NCBI RefSeq assembly: GCF_013155385.1
Contig: NZ_JABJUQ010000007.1
Span: 781,001-845,000 of the forward strand
Length of the DNA: 64,000 bases
Reading direction: 5' to 3'
DNA from: Bacillus sp. WMMC1349
GTDB taxonomy: Bacteria > Bacillota > Bacilli > Bacillales > Bacillaceae
Every line of letters starts with the position of its first letter. The stretch's first letter is position 1. Both the position numbers and the translations under genes were made by a program. The notes below the pieces were generated by a model, which saw nothing but the letters and a program-made list of their open reading frames with translations, was not told the origin of the DNA and made no database searches. Shown piece after piece: positions 1 to 8,823 of the stretch.

Positions 1-99
1 GGTTAGAAATGTCTTATCACGATAGAGATTGTTAAACGATAGGGTTTCCACCATATAAGGCTTTAACTATTATGAACGTGAATAAAGGGAGAGATTAGG

Positions 100-407
100 T
101 TGAAACGTGAAAAGTGTCCTTGTTGTGGCTTTCCAACAATCGAAGAACGTAGAATATTTGAAATATGCGAACTTTGTAATTGGGAAGATGATGGACAGGA
201 TGACCCAAATGCGGATGAAGTGTGGGGAGGTCAAATGGTGATTATTCCCTTACAGAAGCAAGAAAAAATTTTAAAGAACACCTCATTATGTATTGAGATA
301 GTAGAAATACAGAAGAACAAACCGATAAAGAGGTTGAAGTAAAAAAGTCTTTAATAAGTATGTTTGTTGAATTAGATAAATGCAAACCTGACTTTACAGG
401 AAGATAA
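100..407 (+). pseudogene. CPCC-family cysteine-rich protein gene, broken
   Basis: The first 45 residues are a typical Cys_rich_CPCC domain: CPCCG near the start, then CELCNWEDDGQDDPNAD. The start is TTG at 100 behind GGGAGAG. After the WGG residues the reading frame is wrong. In the frame two bases on, the expected continuation NGDYSLTEARKNFKEH is present, so one base (probably a C of a Pro codon) has been lost near 231-233. That second frame then meets TGA where the flow suggests Arg, and carries on coding-like to TAA at 405-407. A frameshift plus a nonsense codon make this a pseudogene. The family is common beside polymorphic-toxin loci, but its function is not established. A truncated 80-aa product (100-342) could still be made. 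Confidence 0.8.
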
Positions 408-456
408 AATCATACGAAATTAATGGATATTTCTAGTTAGAAATATTATCTAAAAA

Positions 457-915
457 GTGGGTGTCATGTTGGACAATATGATCGATTTAGTATCTTTACT
501 AAGAATGAAAAAAGTAAGAGTGATAGAAATCCCTAAGTGGGGGACATATCTACGAAAGCAATGGGAAGATAACTTTGTCAATCATCTTAGTGATCAAGAA
601 AAGAATTCTATTAATCTTTATGATGAAGATGGTTTGTGTGGCTACCTGTGGCATGTATTTAGTTATGAAAGAAGAAAGCATTTAAAGGAGAGACAAGCTG
701 ATATAGCTTTTAACGAACAATCAAAACAATCTTGCTATGTTTTTTATCAGCATACCGATGATGCTTTGATCCTTGAAAATGCTTCACCTTTAACAGCCGA
801 GGACTTTGGAAATGAAGAAGATGTTTACGTAGTAGATAAGGAGTTTAATTGGACTTATGTAAAAACTCATGAAACAGGTTACTGCGGTCCATATTTCAGT
901 CGAAAATTGGATTGA
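457..915 (+). CDS. DUF4275 family protein
   Basis: A 152-aa cytoplasmic protein recognised as DUF4275 from the blocks EIPKWGTYLRKQWE, GYLWHVFSYE, CYVFYQHTDDALILENAS and VDKEFNWTYVKTHE. No signal peptide or membrane segment is visible. The longest frame begins with GTG at 457, but no good ribosome site precedes it; ATG at 466 or 478 would give a start nearer to what is usual for the family. The function is unknown. DUF4275 genes are often seen in arrays with CPCC and other small genes next to toxin loci, so an orphan immunity-like role is possible but is inference only. Confidence 0.8.
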   Translation: MGVMLDNMIDLVSLLRMKKVRVIEIPKWGTYLRKQWEDNFVNHLSDQEKNSINLYDEDGLCGYLWHVFSYERRKHLKERQADIAFNEQSKQSCYVFYQHTDDALILENASPLTAEDFGNEEDVYVVDKEFNWTYVKTHETGYCGPYFSRKLD

Positions 916-922
916 TTAGCAG

Positions 923-1127
923 GTCAATCGTGATGACATTGATAGTAAAATTAACGAATATGATCACCAAGTTCTTTGTTAACAGAAACGTATGAAAAAG
1001 TACTTGAATACCATAGCTCGTACTTCTTAGACCTTCCAGCTATTTTTGCCGAATTCACTGCTTTGACCAACTTACCCATAATGAAGATATAGAGGTAGAT
1101 CATGTCATTGATACCAACACCGATTAA
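923..1127 (+). pseudogene. Unidentified gene relic with frameshifts
   Basis: There is no intact ORF, but three short stretches read as protein in successive frames: DDIDSKINEYDHQVL (about 934-978), then ETYEKVLEYHSSYFLDLP and following residues (985-1071), then HNEDIEVDHVIDTNTD ending in TAA at 1125-1127. The composition (acidic, no low complexity, normal codon use) is that of a soluble protein broken by at least two indels. I cannot assign a family. The minus-strand ORF over the same bases (951-1220) has no ribosome site and is judged spurious. Confidence 0.4.
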
Positions 1128-1176
1128 ATGAAGTGGGCAACTCTGCTCACTTTGATGATAGAGGAGAGGAAATAGA

Positions 1177-1611
1177 TTGAAGGTTATATTTTCGATATTA
1201 ACCATTTTTTGTGTTGCCATTACTATGGTAGCTTGTCAAACACAACAAGCAGAAACAATGGTTCTTCTAGATGAAAAAATCTCACAAATTAAAATTTCAA
1301 AGTCTAATGGAACAGGAGAAATGAATGAGGAAATGCTTTTATCCATTAGAGATAAGGAATCCTTAGATGTTTTTGAAAAGGCGATAACGACCGCTGTTAA
1401 GCAATCAGGTAAGGTTGATAAATCTAAACCTGATTACGATGTAGTGGTGGAATACGAAGGAGATGAAGGGGGACTGCCTCCACATGGAATTCATTTATGG
1501 TTAGGACAAGAAAATGAGAAGAGTACGTTTATGTATATTACCGATGATTCAATTTATCTTACATCTCCACAAATGACAAAGGAGTTAAGAAGATTGATAC
1601 TTTCGGAATGA
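1177..1611 (+). CDS. Putative lipoprotein
   Basis: A 144-aa exported protein. It starts at TTG 1177 preceded by GAGGAGAGGA. The N-terminus MKVIFSILTIFCVAITMVAC is a lipoprotein signal peptide with lipobox TMVAC, Cys20 being the lipidation site. The mature part begins QTQQAETMVLLDEKISQIKI and contains KPDYDVVVEY and GIHLWLGQ. This resembles the small extracytoplasmic YhfM-like domain of Bacillus lipoproteins, a tentative match. No operon partner is evident. Function unknown. Confidence 0.75.
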   Translation: MKVIFSILTIFCVAITMVACQTQQAETMVLLDEKISQIKISKSNGTGEMNEEMLLSIRDKESLDVFEKAITTAVKQSGKVDKSKPDYDVVVEYEGDEGGLPPHGIHLWLGQENEKSTFMYITDDSIYLTSPQMTKELRRLILSE

Positions 1612-1807
1612 TTCTCATTTACCGAAACAGGAAATAATGTGTAAGATATCATATTGACAGACTTCTGCTACAAATAAATGAGAATTTGCAGAAACCATTC
1701 CCTTATTTGTGTATGGTACTTCCATAATGAAAGAGAAGGGATGCTAGACTAAAAAATAGACACAGATTGTTATCATAAAGATATTCACTATAATGGAGTG
1801 TGTCTGT

Positions 1808-2047
1808 TTGGCACAAGGTAGACGGTACAAAGAGGAATTTGAAATTAAAACCGTAAAGTATATTAAGCCGGTAGCCCAAGTATTGATGTACACCACAAAT
1901 ACGGTTGAAAAAGTGACTAAAAAAGGAGCATATCCCCATGAGAATACCCCCTTCTAAATACGGGCAAAAGAACTTGAAAACAAATGGGAAGGTTGCCGTT
2001 TAATTCATGACAACATGAAGCAGCGTGGGTTGAAATATTTAGAATAA
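1808..2047 (+). mobile_element. IS3-type transposase orfA relic
   Basis: From TTG 1808 the frame reads MAQGRRYKEEFEIKTVKYI, which matches the start of IS3-family OrfA (the transposase_8 helix-turn-helix: RRY.EEFK.KTVKYI). It then degenerates (PVAQVLMYTTNTVEKVTKKG) and meets TAA after about 50 codons. The frame stays open downstream with RAKELENKWEGCRLIHDN to TAA at 2047. There is no orfB and no terminal repeats are recognisable, so this is a dead fragment. It marks an old insertion in this accessory segment. Confidence 0.5.
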
Positions 2048-2071
2048 CTTACACACTTTTTTTGACAAACC

Positions 2072-2707
2072 CTATTTAGGCCCATTTCTTAGTGTTCCCA
2101 CCCAAACATCCCCGACATTTACCTTATAAAGTGTGTCATTATGATAGTTCTCAGTTTTATAAGATTTATTTATAATTCCACGTACTTCATTTTCTGTCAT
2201 AAAGCCTAAATCGATATCTTCTTTTAAATACTCAGCCCAATACATATCGGCATCAATACATGCTTTCCATTCAAAAAGAGTTAATTTATCTTTTATTGAT
2301 TTGTATTTATGAAAAGGAAAACGCTTTTTAGTTGTGTTTGGATCAAAGACACTATCGTAATAACTAAGACAATTCTTGTATGAAACAACAATTTGGGAAC
2401 TTATAAAATCTGGTTCATATAACCAAATTTTTAGATAAAAATCTTCATCTTCTTTAACCATTTGTTTATACCAATTTAAATATACATTTATCATTTCAAT
2501 TAATAATAGACGATTATACCAAGTTGGAGGATTTGTACGAACTAGTGCATAAAATGGATGAATCCATAACTTTGCGTAATCCCTTTGGTTCTCTCGAATA
2601 TAATCCATATCTAATTCGATTACATTGTGTTTCCACCTTGCTATCTTTCTTTTATGGCGTTTCCATCCGCGAATTTTCTTTTTTTTAGAGTGATAAAATT
2701 CTTTCAC
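2072..2707 (-). CDS. Hypothetical protein, 211 aa
   Basis: Not recognised. It starts at GTG 2707 behind AAAAGGACG. The N-terminal 25 residues are very basic (SKKKKIRGWKRHKRKIARWK); the rest is rich in Tyr, Trp, Asp and Lys, with no membrane segment or signal. Readable blocks are WIHPFYALVRTNPPTWYNRL, DEDFYLKIWLYEPDFISSQI and DADMYWAEYLKEDIDLGF. It stands alone on the minus strand between an IS relic and a Crp/Fnr-type regulator. The ordered, aromatic-rich sequence argues for a real folded protein. No function is proposed. Confidence 0.6.
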   Translation of the reverse strand: MKEFYHSKKKKIRGWKRHKRKIARWKHNVIELDMDYIRENQRDYAKLWIHPFYALVRTNPPTWYNRLLLIEMINVYLNWYKQMVKEDEDFYLKIWLYEPDFISSQIVVSYKNCLSYYDSVFDPNTTKKRFPFHKYKSIKDKLTLFEWKACIDADMYWAEYLKEDIDLGFMTENEVRGIINKSYKTENYHNDTLYKVNVGDVWVGTLRNGPK

Positions 2708-2754
2708 TGGTACACGTCCTTTTATTGATTCAATATTTTTGTTCCCCCGTCAAA

Positions 2755-2766
2755 TTAGTATACTAA
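2755..2766. promoter_or_regulatory. Perfect 12-bp palindrome TTAGTATACTAA
   Basis: A perfect palindrome lies 48 bases upstream of the minus-strand gene at 2707 and about 200 bases upstream of the Crp/Fnr-like gene at 2973. It sits inside a wider CCCGT...ACGGG inverted repeat (about 2745-2775). It could be an operator or part of a hairpin; no known regulator is assigned. Confidence 0.35.
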
Positions 2767-2972
2767 AATACGGGAAAAATTAGAGCAATGAGGCAAAGAA
2801 TAAGGCTTCTATAAGTTTTCATGTATAATGTGACATGATCTTAAAGGTTAAAGAGAGCAAGAAAAGGGCATAGTTGAAAAAATCCTTACCGCCTCCCAGT
2901 TAAATTATCTGAAGGGTCATTTTCACGTAGAATTTCGATCTACAGTTACTACTCACTGAATGGAGATTTCAA

Positions 2973-3572
2973 ATGAACAAAACCAAAACTGATAGATTAT
3001 GGAGTGATCTTCAAGCCAAATTCGGAGTATCTCTTGATGATGATAATCTAGCTAAAGTAAGGGCAATTTTCCATCCAAGAACCATGAAGAAAAATGATTT
3101 CTTCATCAGAGAGGGTGAGAAATCAACTGAAATAGGATTGATCATGAAAGGGGCATTCCGCTCATTCTATATTAATGAACAGGGTCATGATATGACGAAA
3201 TATTTCTATGTAGAGGGGGATCTGATTCTTTCATATTTAGCTTATATATCGCAGAAAAAATCGGCATATTCTATACAGGCGCTTGAGAATAGTGAGATTT
3301 TTGTGGCTTCAATTCATGATTGGGAGAAGATTGTTGATGAAAATTATCAATTGCTATCATTTTATAAGAGGATGGTTGATACTGTCCTTGTGATGAAGGA
3401 GGAGCATGCAACCAGTTTTAAATTATGGAACAGTACGGAACGATACAATAATTTTTGCGCTTCTTATCCGGAACTAAATCAACGAATAAAACAATGTCAT
3501 CTGGCATCATATTTAGGAATCACTCCAGTATCACTTAGCAGAATAAGAACAAAACAGAATCTTAACAAATGA
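2973..3572 (+). CDS. Crp/Fnr family transcriptional regulator
   Basis: A 199-aa protein. Residues about 25-125 form a cyclic-nucleotide-binding-like beta roll (FFIREGEKSTEIGLIMKGAFRSF, then EGDLILSYLAY). A C-terminal helix-turn-helix is seen as RIKQCHLASYLGITPVSLSRI near 167-190. The cAMP-contact signature RxSE of Crp is absent, so the effector is unknown. ATG 2973 lies after GGAGAT. The next gene, a short-chain dehydrogenase, is 62 bases downstream on the same strand and may be the target or a co-transcribed partner. Length and layout fit the small Crp-like regulators of Firmicutes and Bacteroidetes. Confidence 0.8.
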   Translation: MNKTKTDRLWSDLQAKFGVSLDDDNLAKVRAIFHPRTMKKNDFFIREGEKSTEIGLIMKGAFRSFYINEQGHDMTKYFYVEGDLILSYLAYISQKKSAYSIQALENSEIFVASIHDWEKIVDENYQLLSFYKRMVDTVLVMKEEHATSFKLWNSTERYNNFCASYPELNQRIKQCHLASYLGITPVSLSRIRTKQNLNK

Positions 3573-3634
3573 TAATGAGACGAACCTCTATGTGATATAT
3601 AATAAATCACATTCTATCCATGGGGGTTTTTTTA

Positions 3635-4435
3635 GTGAAAAATCAAACAGTTGTACTTATTACTGGATGTTCGAGTGGTATTGGCAAGGAGCTTTGTGAG
3701 ATTTTATATGACCAAGGATACACGGTTGTAGCAACAGCAAGAAATATAGAGACAATAAAGACTCTGAAAGCTTCCTTGAAATTATCGTTGGATGTAACCA
3801 AAAGAGAATTCATTACAGGAGCTGTCCGCGAAGTATTATCAAGATATCGGAAAATTGATGTTCTTGTGAATAATGCAGGTTATTCGGTGAGGGGAGCTTT
3901 AGAGGAGGTTGATGTTTCTGATGTGAAAACGATGTATGATGTGAATGTATTTGGGATGATCCAGATGATTCAAACAGTTGTACCAATTATGCGCAATCAG
4001 CAGTCTGGCAAGATCATCAACATTGGTTCAATCTCAGGGCAGTTTGCACAGGCAATTAACGGTGCTTATTGCTCATCAAAATTTGCAGTTGAAGCATTGA
4101 ATGAGGCGCTACGACTGGAATTGTACCAATATCATATCCAATCAACAGTGATCGAACCTGGGGCTATCAAAACAAATTTTTTTAAAACACTTGCCCAAAA
4201 TTCGGCTGACCTTATGTCAAATCTAAACTCCCCCTATGCTAGACACTATGAATCAGATACTAGACAACGAAGTACCCAGAAAAGGGCTGAAGCGAAAGAA
4301 GTAGCACGGATCATTGCAAAGATTATGGCTAAAAGCCGGTTGAAGGTCCGGTACAAGGTAGCGGTTCCGCTAAAGTTTCGCTTAGTTGCAGCACTTCCAG
4401 ATTCACTGAAGGAGAAGCTGTTAAGAAGACGTTAA
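3635..4435 (+). CDS. SDR family NAD(P)-dependent oxidoreductase
   Basis: A classical short-chain dehydrogenase/reductase of about 266 aa. The cofactor loop is TGCSSGIGKE, the structural motif NNAGYS, and the catalytic pair YCSSK (YxxxK) follows a Ser in INIGSISG. An Arg in ATARN after the second strand suggests NADP(H) preference. GTG 3635 is preferred because GGGGG lies 8 bases upstream; ATG 3620 has no ribosome site. The substrate is unknown. It follows the Crp-like regulator and is followed by an intrinsic terminator at 4623-4657. Confidence 0.85.
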   Translation: MKNQTVVLITGCSSGIGKELCEILYDQGYTVVATARNIETIKTLKASLKLSLDVTKREFITGAVREVLSRYRKIDVLVNNAGYSVRGALEEVDVSDVKTMYDVNVFGMIQMIQTVVPIMRNQQSGKIINIGSISGQFAQAINGAYCSSKFAVEALNEALRLELYQYHIQSTVIEPGAIKTNFFKTLAQNSADLMSNLNSPYARHYESDTRQRSTQKRAEAKEVARIIAKIMAKSRLKVRYKVAVPLKFRLVAALPDSLKEKLLRRR

Positions 4436-4622
4436 CAAACTCGACACCTTAACCCTGAGTACTACATAACGAAGAATTGTGACCGGTAATGAAGGTAGTT
4501 ATTTGATAATTTGTACTTTATCGTTTCCACTGAGAATCTACCACTATGGAGATTCTGGCTTCAAACAGCATTCTCAAGCTAATGAAGAGATTCCAATTTC
4601 ATGTTCAGGATGATATACCCAT

Positions 4623-4657
4623 ACAAAAAAGCACTTGATTACCAGTGCTTTTTTTGT
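4623..4657. terminator. Intrinsic terminator
   Basis: ACAAAAAAGCACT - TGATTACC - AGTGCTTTTTTTGT. The stem is flanked by A and T runs, so it can work in both directions. It closes the SDR transcript. The rest of 4436-4810 shows no gene. Confidence 0.8.
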
Positions 4658-4810
4658 AGATAGTATTTATGCTATTCTCCAAACAAACCACAAAAACATC
4701 AAATAGAAAATACTAGTTCAATGGGTCCGTTTTTGACTGTTTTTTAGAGACTCTTCCTTTCATTATTTACCCCCATTACCTTTTGTAACTTTTTTTTCTT
4801 TTTTTAATAC

Positions 4811-4860
4811 TTACTCGTCTTCATTGGTCAAGCTATAATCATAAATGTAAGCGCATAACA
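4811..4860 (+). promoter_or_regulatory. Probable SigA promoter with cre-like site for the PTS operon
   Basis: TATAAT at 4834-4839 stands 17 bases from TTACTC (4811-4816). ATGTAAGCGCATAACA at 4845-4860 resembles the CcpA cre consensus but has one extra base in the right half. A weak cre here would fit carbon-catabolite control of a sugar PTS. Confidence 0.4.
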
Positions 4861-4879
4861 TGAGGAGGTGATAAACACG

Positions 4880-6925
4880 ATGTTTAGTAGGCGAATGGTC
4901 AATATTGTTAATTATTTATCTAAGTGTAAAAAAACGAGTTATAAAGACATAGCAAATACCCTAGACATAAAAGAAAGACATGTTAGATATGATATTTATC
5001 GAATAAATGATGAGTTAATGTCACACAATTATCCTCCCATAGAAAAAAGATCAAAAGGAATTCTAATTTTCCCAGATCAAATTGATTTGTCGGTTTTTTC
5101 AGGAGTTGATGATTATCTTTTTGTTCAAGAAGATAGAGTATCTATCATTAGACTTACTTTGTTATTAAATAGTAGTTTGTTAAATTTAAATCAATTAGCG
5201 AATGAATTACAAGTTTCTCGATCGACTATAAAAAATGATTTAAATGTAATAGAAGATGAATTTGATTCTTATCATATTAAAATTACTTATTCACAAGGGT
5301 TTATCCTGGAGGGGGAAATCGAAAACTTTCTATTGTTGCTTTATAGAGAGTTTAAAAGGTATTGTTGTTTATTCTTTGATGACACCGTTGTATACACGTC
5401 ATTTGAGTTGAAAATTAAAAATATTATTCGGCAATCCTTCAATCATATTGATTTAGATCACATCATTCACATCGTAATAAGTGATTTATCAAGCAGAGAA
5501 AAAGTGTTATCAGATCATTCATTTGAATGGTATTTATCAAATATATTGATTACAATCTGGTCGACTATTTATCAAAAAGAAAATGTGATTCATTTTAGTG
5601 ATTTCGAACTAGTTGAAAGTTTAGATTGTAAGGAACTGATTAGTAAGTTAGAAAAAGAATGCCAAATACAATTTTCTAACAAGCAAAAGGAGTTTATTTC
5701 ACGGTTACTGAATTACACTAGTTACCATGTCAATGAAAGTGAAGAAGATGTGATGCAGGCTGAAGCGATCACTTTTCAACTGATTGATGAGATGAGCGAG
5801 AAGATGGATCTTGATTTCAAATCAGATGAGATTCTCATTAGAGGTTTAACAAATCATATTGCGCCATTAATCAGAAGAATAGGAAATAATCTTGATATTC
5901 ATGAAAATATTATGCCGATGCTATCGTCAAGTGATATTGAAATTTATGAAATCGTCAGTCAGGTGATTTCAAATGTTGATATCCTGAAAAAATTAAGAAA
6001 TCAGTCAGAAATCACTTATTTAACGATCCATTTTATCGCTAGCATTAGACGGATAAGAGAGGAAGCACCAAAACGAGTTCTGTTAGTATGCGGTTTTGGT
6101 TATGGGACAACAACCATGTTGAAAGAGTCCCTCATAAACGAATTCCAATTACAGGTTACTGAAGTATTGCCTTTATATCGGTTATCAAATTATCAACAAT
6201 GGGATCATGTCGATTTGGTGATCACAACAACTGAACTTGATAAAATGCCGATTAAAAAACCAATTGTGGTCGTTACGCCTATCCTTACAGATCAAGATAT
6301 AAGGAACATTATTGAAGCAGGCATACCTAGAAAAAAAGTTTTGACTCATTATTTTTCAATTAATAGAAACTTAGAATTTTTAAATGATCAGAACCGTTTA
6401 CAAGTGTTGCAAGTCATTAGAAATCAGTTTGGTTATCCTTTAACAAATAAAAAAAGCAGAATTGAAAATTTCTCAGACATGTTATCTGACGAAAGAATCT
6501 CTATTATTGACGGATGCGATTCATGGGTTCAAACGGTTAGGCTTTGTACGGATTTGTTAGCGGAATATGGTTATGTTGATGAAGAATATGGTGAAGAAAT
6601 CATTGCTAGTATTAATAAGTTAGGCTACTACTCTATCTCAGATGATCATTTTGCTTTGTTACATGGAAAGCCAGGTGCCTATGTAAAAAGAAGTGGGATG
6701 AGCCTTATTCTTAGTAAGAAACCGATAAGATTTGGAGAAAAACAGGTAAATATTATGATTTGTTTAGCTAGCAAAGATAACTCTGAACACATTCCTGCCT
6801 TAATTTCATTAGTTCGAATGGTGAAAGAATATAACTTGATGACACAAATTAAAACAGCAAAGTCTTCTCATGAAATAATGGAAATCATAAAACATAAAGA
6901 GAAAGAGAGTTTAAAAAATGGCTGA
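4880..6925 (+). CDS. BglG/MtlR-type PRD transcriptional regulator with EIIB and EIIA domains
   Basis: A 681-aa multidomain PTS regulator. It has an N-terminal winged helix (residues about 1-60, with KDIANTLDIKERHVRYDIYR), a second HTH near 90-150 (LNQLANELQVSRSTIKNDL), two PRD domains (about 190-395), an EIIB-like domain with CGFGYGTTTML near residue 403, and a C-terminal EIIA-like domain (about 530-680) with LLHGKPGAYV. PTS phosphotransfer to the PRD and EIIB/EIIA histidines and cysteine normally sets the activity of such activators. ATG 4880 is chosen: GTG 4868 lies inside the strong GGAGGTGAT ribosome site. It overlaps the EIIA gene by 8 bases, so it almost certainly controls the operon it heads. 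Confidence 0.88.
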   Translation: MFSRRMVNIVNYLSKCKKTSYKDIANTLDIKERHVRYDIYRINDELMSHNYPPIEKRSKGILIFPDQIDLSVFSGVDDYLFVQEDRVSIIRLTLLLNSSLLNLNQLANELQVSRSTIKNDLNVIEDEFDSYHIKITYSQGFILEGEIENFLLLLYREFKRYCCLFFDDTVVYTSFELKIKNIIRQSFNHIDLDHIIHIVISDLSSREKVLSDHSFEWYLSNILITIWSTIYQKENVIHFSDFELVESLDCKELISKLEKECQIQFSNKQKEFISRLLNYTSYHVNESEEDVMQAEAITFQLIDEMSEKMDLDFKSDEILIRGLTNHIAPLIRRIGNNLDIHENIMPMLSSSDIEIYEIVSQVISNVDILKKLRNQSEITYLTIHFIASIRRIREEAPKRVLLVCGFGYGTTTMLKESLINEFQLQVTEVLPLYRLSNYQQWDHVDLVITTTELDKMPIKKPIVVVTPILTDQDIRNIIEAGIPRKKVLTHYFSINRNLEFLNDQNRLQVLQVIRNQFGYPLTNKKSRIENFSDMLSDERISIIDGCDSWVQTVRLCTDLLAEYGYVDEEYGEEIIASINKLGYYSISDDHFALLHGKPGAYVKRSGMSLILSKKPIRFGEKQVNIMICLASKDNSEHIPALISLVRMVKEYNLMTQIKTAKSSHEIMEIIKHKEKESLKNG

Positions 6926-7373
6926 AATTCTTAGTAAACAATGCATCATTTTAAATATTGATGGAAGTGACAAAAATGAGGTAATTAAGAAATTGGTTGA
7001 TAAGTTAAGTGATGCAGGCAGTATTAAAGACAGAGCTGCATTTCTTAAAGATGTCTATGATAGAGAAATGATCCATCCGACATATATTGGCTATCATATT
7101 GGAATGCCTCATGGAAGGACAGAGAATGTAATAAGAACTGCTATTTGTTATGGAAGATTGTCACAACCGATACAATGGGGCCATGATCATGATGAAAAAG
7201 TAAACACTGTCGTTTTAATTGCTGCTCCAAAAGAAGATAACGATGGACATTTAAAAATCATCTCCCAATTAGCTAGAAATTTAATGCATGAAGATTTTAG
7301 AAATAAATTACTGGAATCAAATGAAGATGAAGTATATACAACGATAAATTCAGTTATTGCATTCGACGCATAA
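6918..7373 (+). CDS. PTS fructose-family EIIA component
   Basis: A 151-aa EIIA of the mannitol/fructose type (PTS_EIIA_2). The phosphorylated histidine is His65 in YHIGMPHGRTE. It accepts phosphate from HPr and passes it to EIIB, here encoded separately at 8505. The start overlaps the end of the regulator gene. The PTS is split over three genes (A, C, B), unlike the fused FruA, and resembles the Frv/Fry type of sugar PTS. The sugar cannot be deduced. Confidence 0.88.
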   Translation: MAEILSKQCIILNIDGSDKNEVIKKLVDKLSDAGSIKDRAAFLKDVYDREMIHPTYIGYHIGMPHGRTENVIRTAICYGRLSQPIQWGHDHDEKVNTVVLIAAPKEDNDGHLKIISQLARNLMHEDFRNKLLESNEDEVYTTINSVIAFDA

Positions 7374-7433
7374 TCAATTTCACTCTTTGTATGTCTCCAA
7401 GAAGAATACTGATGAAAAAAAGGAGAGTAGAAG

Positions 7434-8489
7434 ATGAAAAAACAATTAAGTCAAGTAAAAAAGCATCTGTTAACTGGAACATCTCATATGATTCCATTTA
7501 TTGTTGCTGGAGGTATTTTATTCTCAATTTCTGTCATGTTAAATAGTACGCCTTCAACACCAACAGATGGATGGTTAGCAGGTCTTGCACAAATTGGATT
7601 AGGTGGTTTGACACTTTTTATTCCGATTTTAGGTGGGTATATAGCTTATTCAATTGCTGATAAACCTGGCTTGGCTCCGGGGGTAATTGGTGCATATCTC
7701 GCTAGCCAAGTAGGTGCTGGGTTTTTAGGCGGGATTTTGGCCGGTTTTTTGGCGGGGATCATTGTATTTCAATTAAAGAAAATTAAATTACCAATTGCAT
7801 TGAAATCATTAGGTTCTATTTTTCTTTATCCATTGGTCGGGACATTTTTAACAGGGGCTATTATTGTCTGGGTAATAGGTGCTCCAATTGAATCTGTGAT
7901 GAAAGGCTTAACAAATTGGTTAAATAATATGGGTGAAACAGGAAAATTGCCTTTAGGTGCTATATTAGGTGGAATGACAGCTTTTGATATGGGAGGACCT
8001 ATCAACAAAGTAGCTACTTTATTTGCACAAACTCAAGTAGACAAAGTTCCATGGCTAATGGGTGGTGTTGGGGTAGCGATCTGTGTTCCGCCAATTGGTA
8101 TGGGGATTGCTACATTCTTGAGTCCTAAAAAATATAATACTGAGGAAAAAGAAGCTGGTAAAGCAGCTATTCTTATGGGATGCGTAGGTATTACAGAAGG
8201 CGCTATTCCGTTTGCAGCAAATGATCCATTGCGAGTCATTCCATCAATTGTTTTAGGTGGTATTGTAGGCAATATTGTTCCTTTTTTAATGGGTGTCGTG
8301 AATCATGCTCCTTGGGGAGGAATTATTGTATTGCCAGTTGTTGAAGGGAAGTTCGGTTATATTTTAGGCATCATTGCAGGAGCTTTAACAACAGCTCTAG
8401 TTGTTAATCTCCTTAAGAAGAAAAACCATGATGAAGTGACTAAAGATGATAATCATGAAGAATTTGAACTGGATCTAGTAAACATTTAA
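7434..8489 (+). CDS. PTS fructose-family EIIC permease
   Basis: A 351-aa polytopic membrane protein, about nine hydrophobic segments. It forms the sugar channel of the fructose/mannitol EIIC family. Diagnostic stretches are TGTSHMIPFIVAGG at the N-terminus, the conserved TAFDMGGPINKVA loop, GCVGITEGAIPFAANDP and NHAPWGGI near the C-terminus. It is shorter than fused FruA proteins because EIIA and EIIB are separate. A short acidic tail (HDEVTKDDNHEEFE) ends the protein. AAAGGAG precedes ATG 7434, 60 bases after EIIA. Confidence 0.9.
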   Translation: MKKQLSQVKKHLLTGTSHMIPFIVAGGILFSISVMLNSTPSTPTDGWLAGLAQIGLGGLTLFIPILGGYIAYSIADKPGLAPGVIGAYLASQVGAGFLGGILAGFLAGIIVFQLKKIKLPIALKSLGSIFLYPLVGTFLTGAIIVWVIGAPIESVMKGLTNWLNNMGETGKLPLGAILGGMTAFDMGGPINKVATLFAQTQVDKVPWLMGGVGVAICVPPIGMGIATFLSPKKYNTEEKEAGKAAILMGCVGITEGAIPFAANDPLRVIPSIVLGGIVGNIVPFLMGVVNHAPWGGIIVLPVVEGKFGYILGIIAGALTTALVVNLLKKKNHDEVTKDDNHEEFELDLVNI

Positions 8490-8504
8490 GAGGAGGAAAT
8501 AGCA

Positions 8505-8813
8505 ATGAAAATTGTTGGAGTTACAGCATGTCCATCAGGAGTAGCGCACACTTATATGGCTGCAGAGGCATTGAAACTAGCTGGAGAAAAATATGATGTT
8601 AAGGTTTTAATTGAAACACAAGGAGGATCTGGTACAGAGAATCCATTAGATCCAACAGATATTGCAGAGGCTGATTGTGTCATCATTAGCAACGATATTG
8701 ATATTAAAGGGATCGAAAGGTTTAAAGGAAAGCCTTGTTTGAAAAAAGGTGTGTCAGTTTTAATCAAACAATCTGATCAAATTATAAAAGCATTGAAGGA
8801 TAAATTTGAATAG
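8505..8813 (+). CDS. PTS fructose-family EIIB component
   Basis: A 102-aa stand-alone EIIB of the fructose type. The phosphocysteine is Cys9 in VGVTACPSGVAHTYMAA. ETQGGSGTENPL and the NDIDIKGIERF block are typical of the family. It takes phosphate from EIIA and phosphorylates the sugar as it passes EIIC. It sits 15 bases after EIIC with GAGGAGG upstream, and a strong terminator follows, closing the four-gene operon. Confidence 0.9.
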   Translation: MKIVGVTACPSGVAHTYMAAEALKLAGEKYDVKVLIETQGGSGTENPLDPTDIAEADCVIISNDIDIKGIERFKGKPCLKKGVSVLIKQSDQIIKALKDKFE

Positions 8814-8823
8814 GTTCATTTTT

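Noticed and set aside
951..1220. 89-aa minus-strand ORF
   Set aside because: No ribosome site and overlaps the lipoprotein start; the plus-strand relic explains the open frame better.
1703..1939. 78-aa minus-strand ORF
   Set aside because: Antisense to the IS3 orfA relic; Phe/Cys-rich shadow composition.
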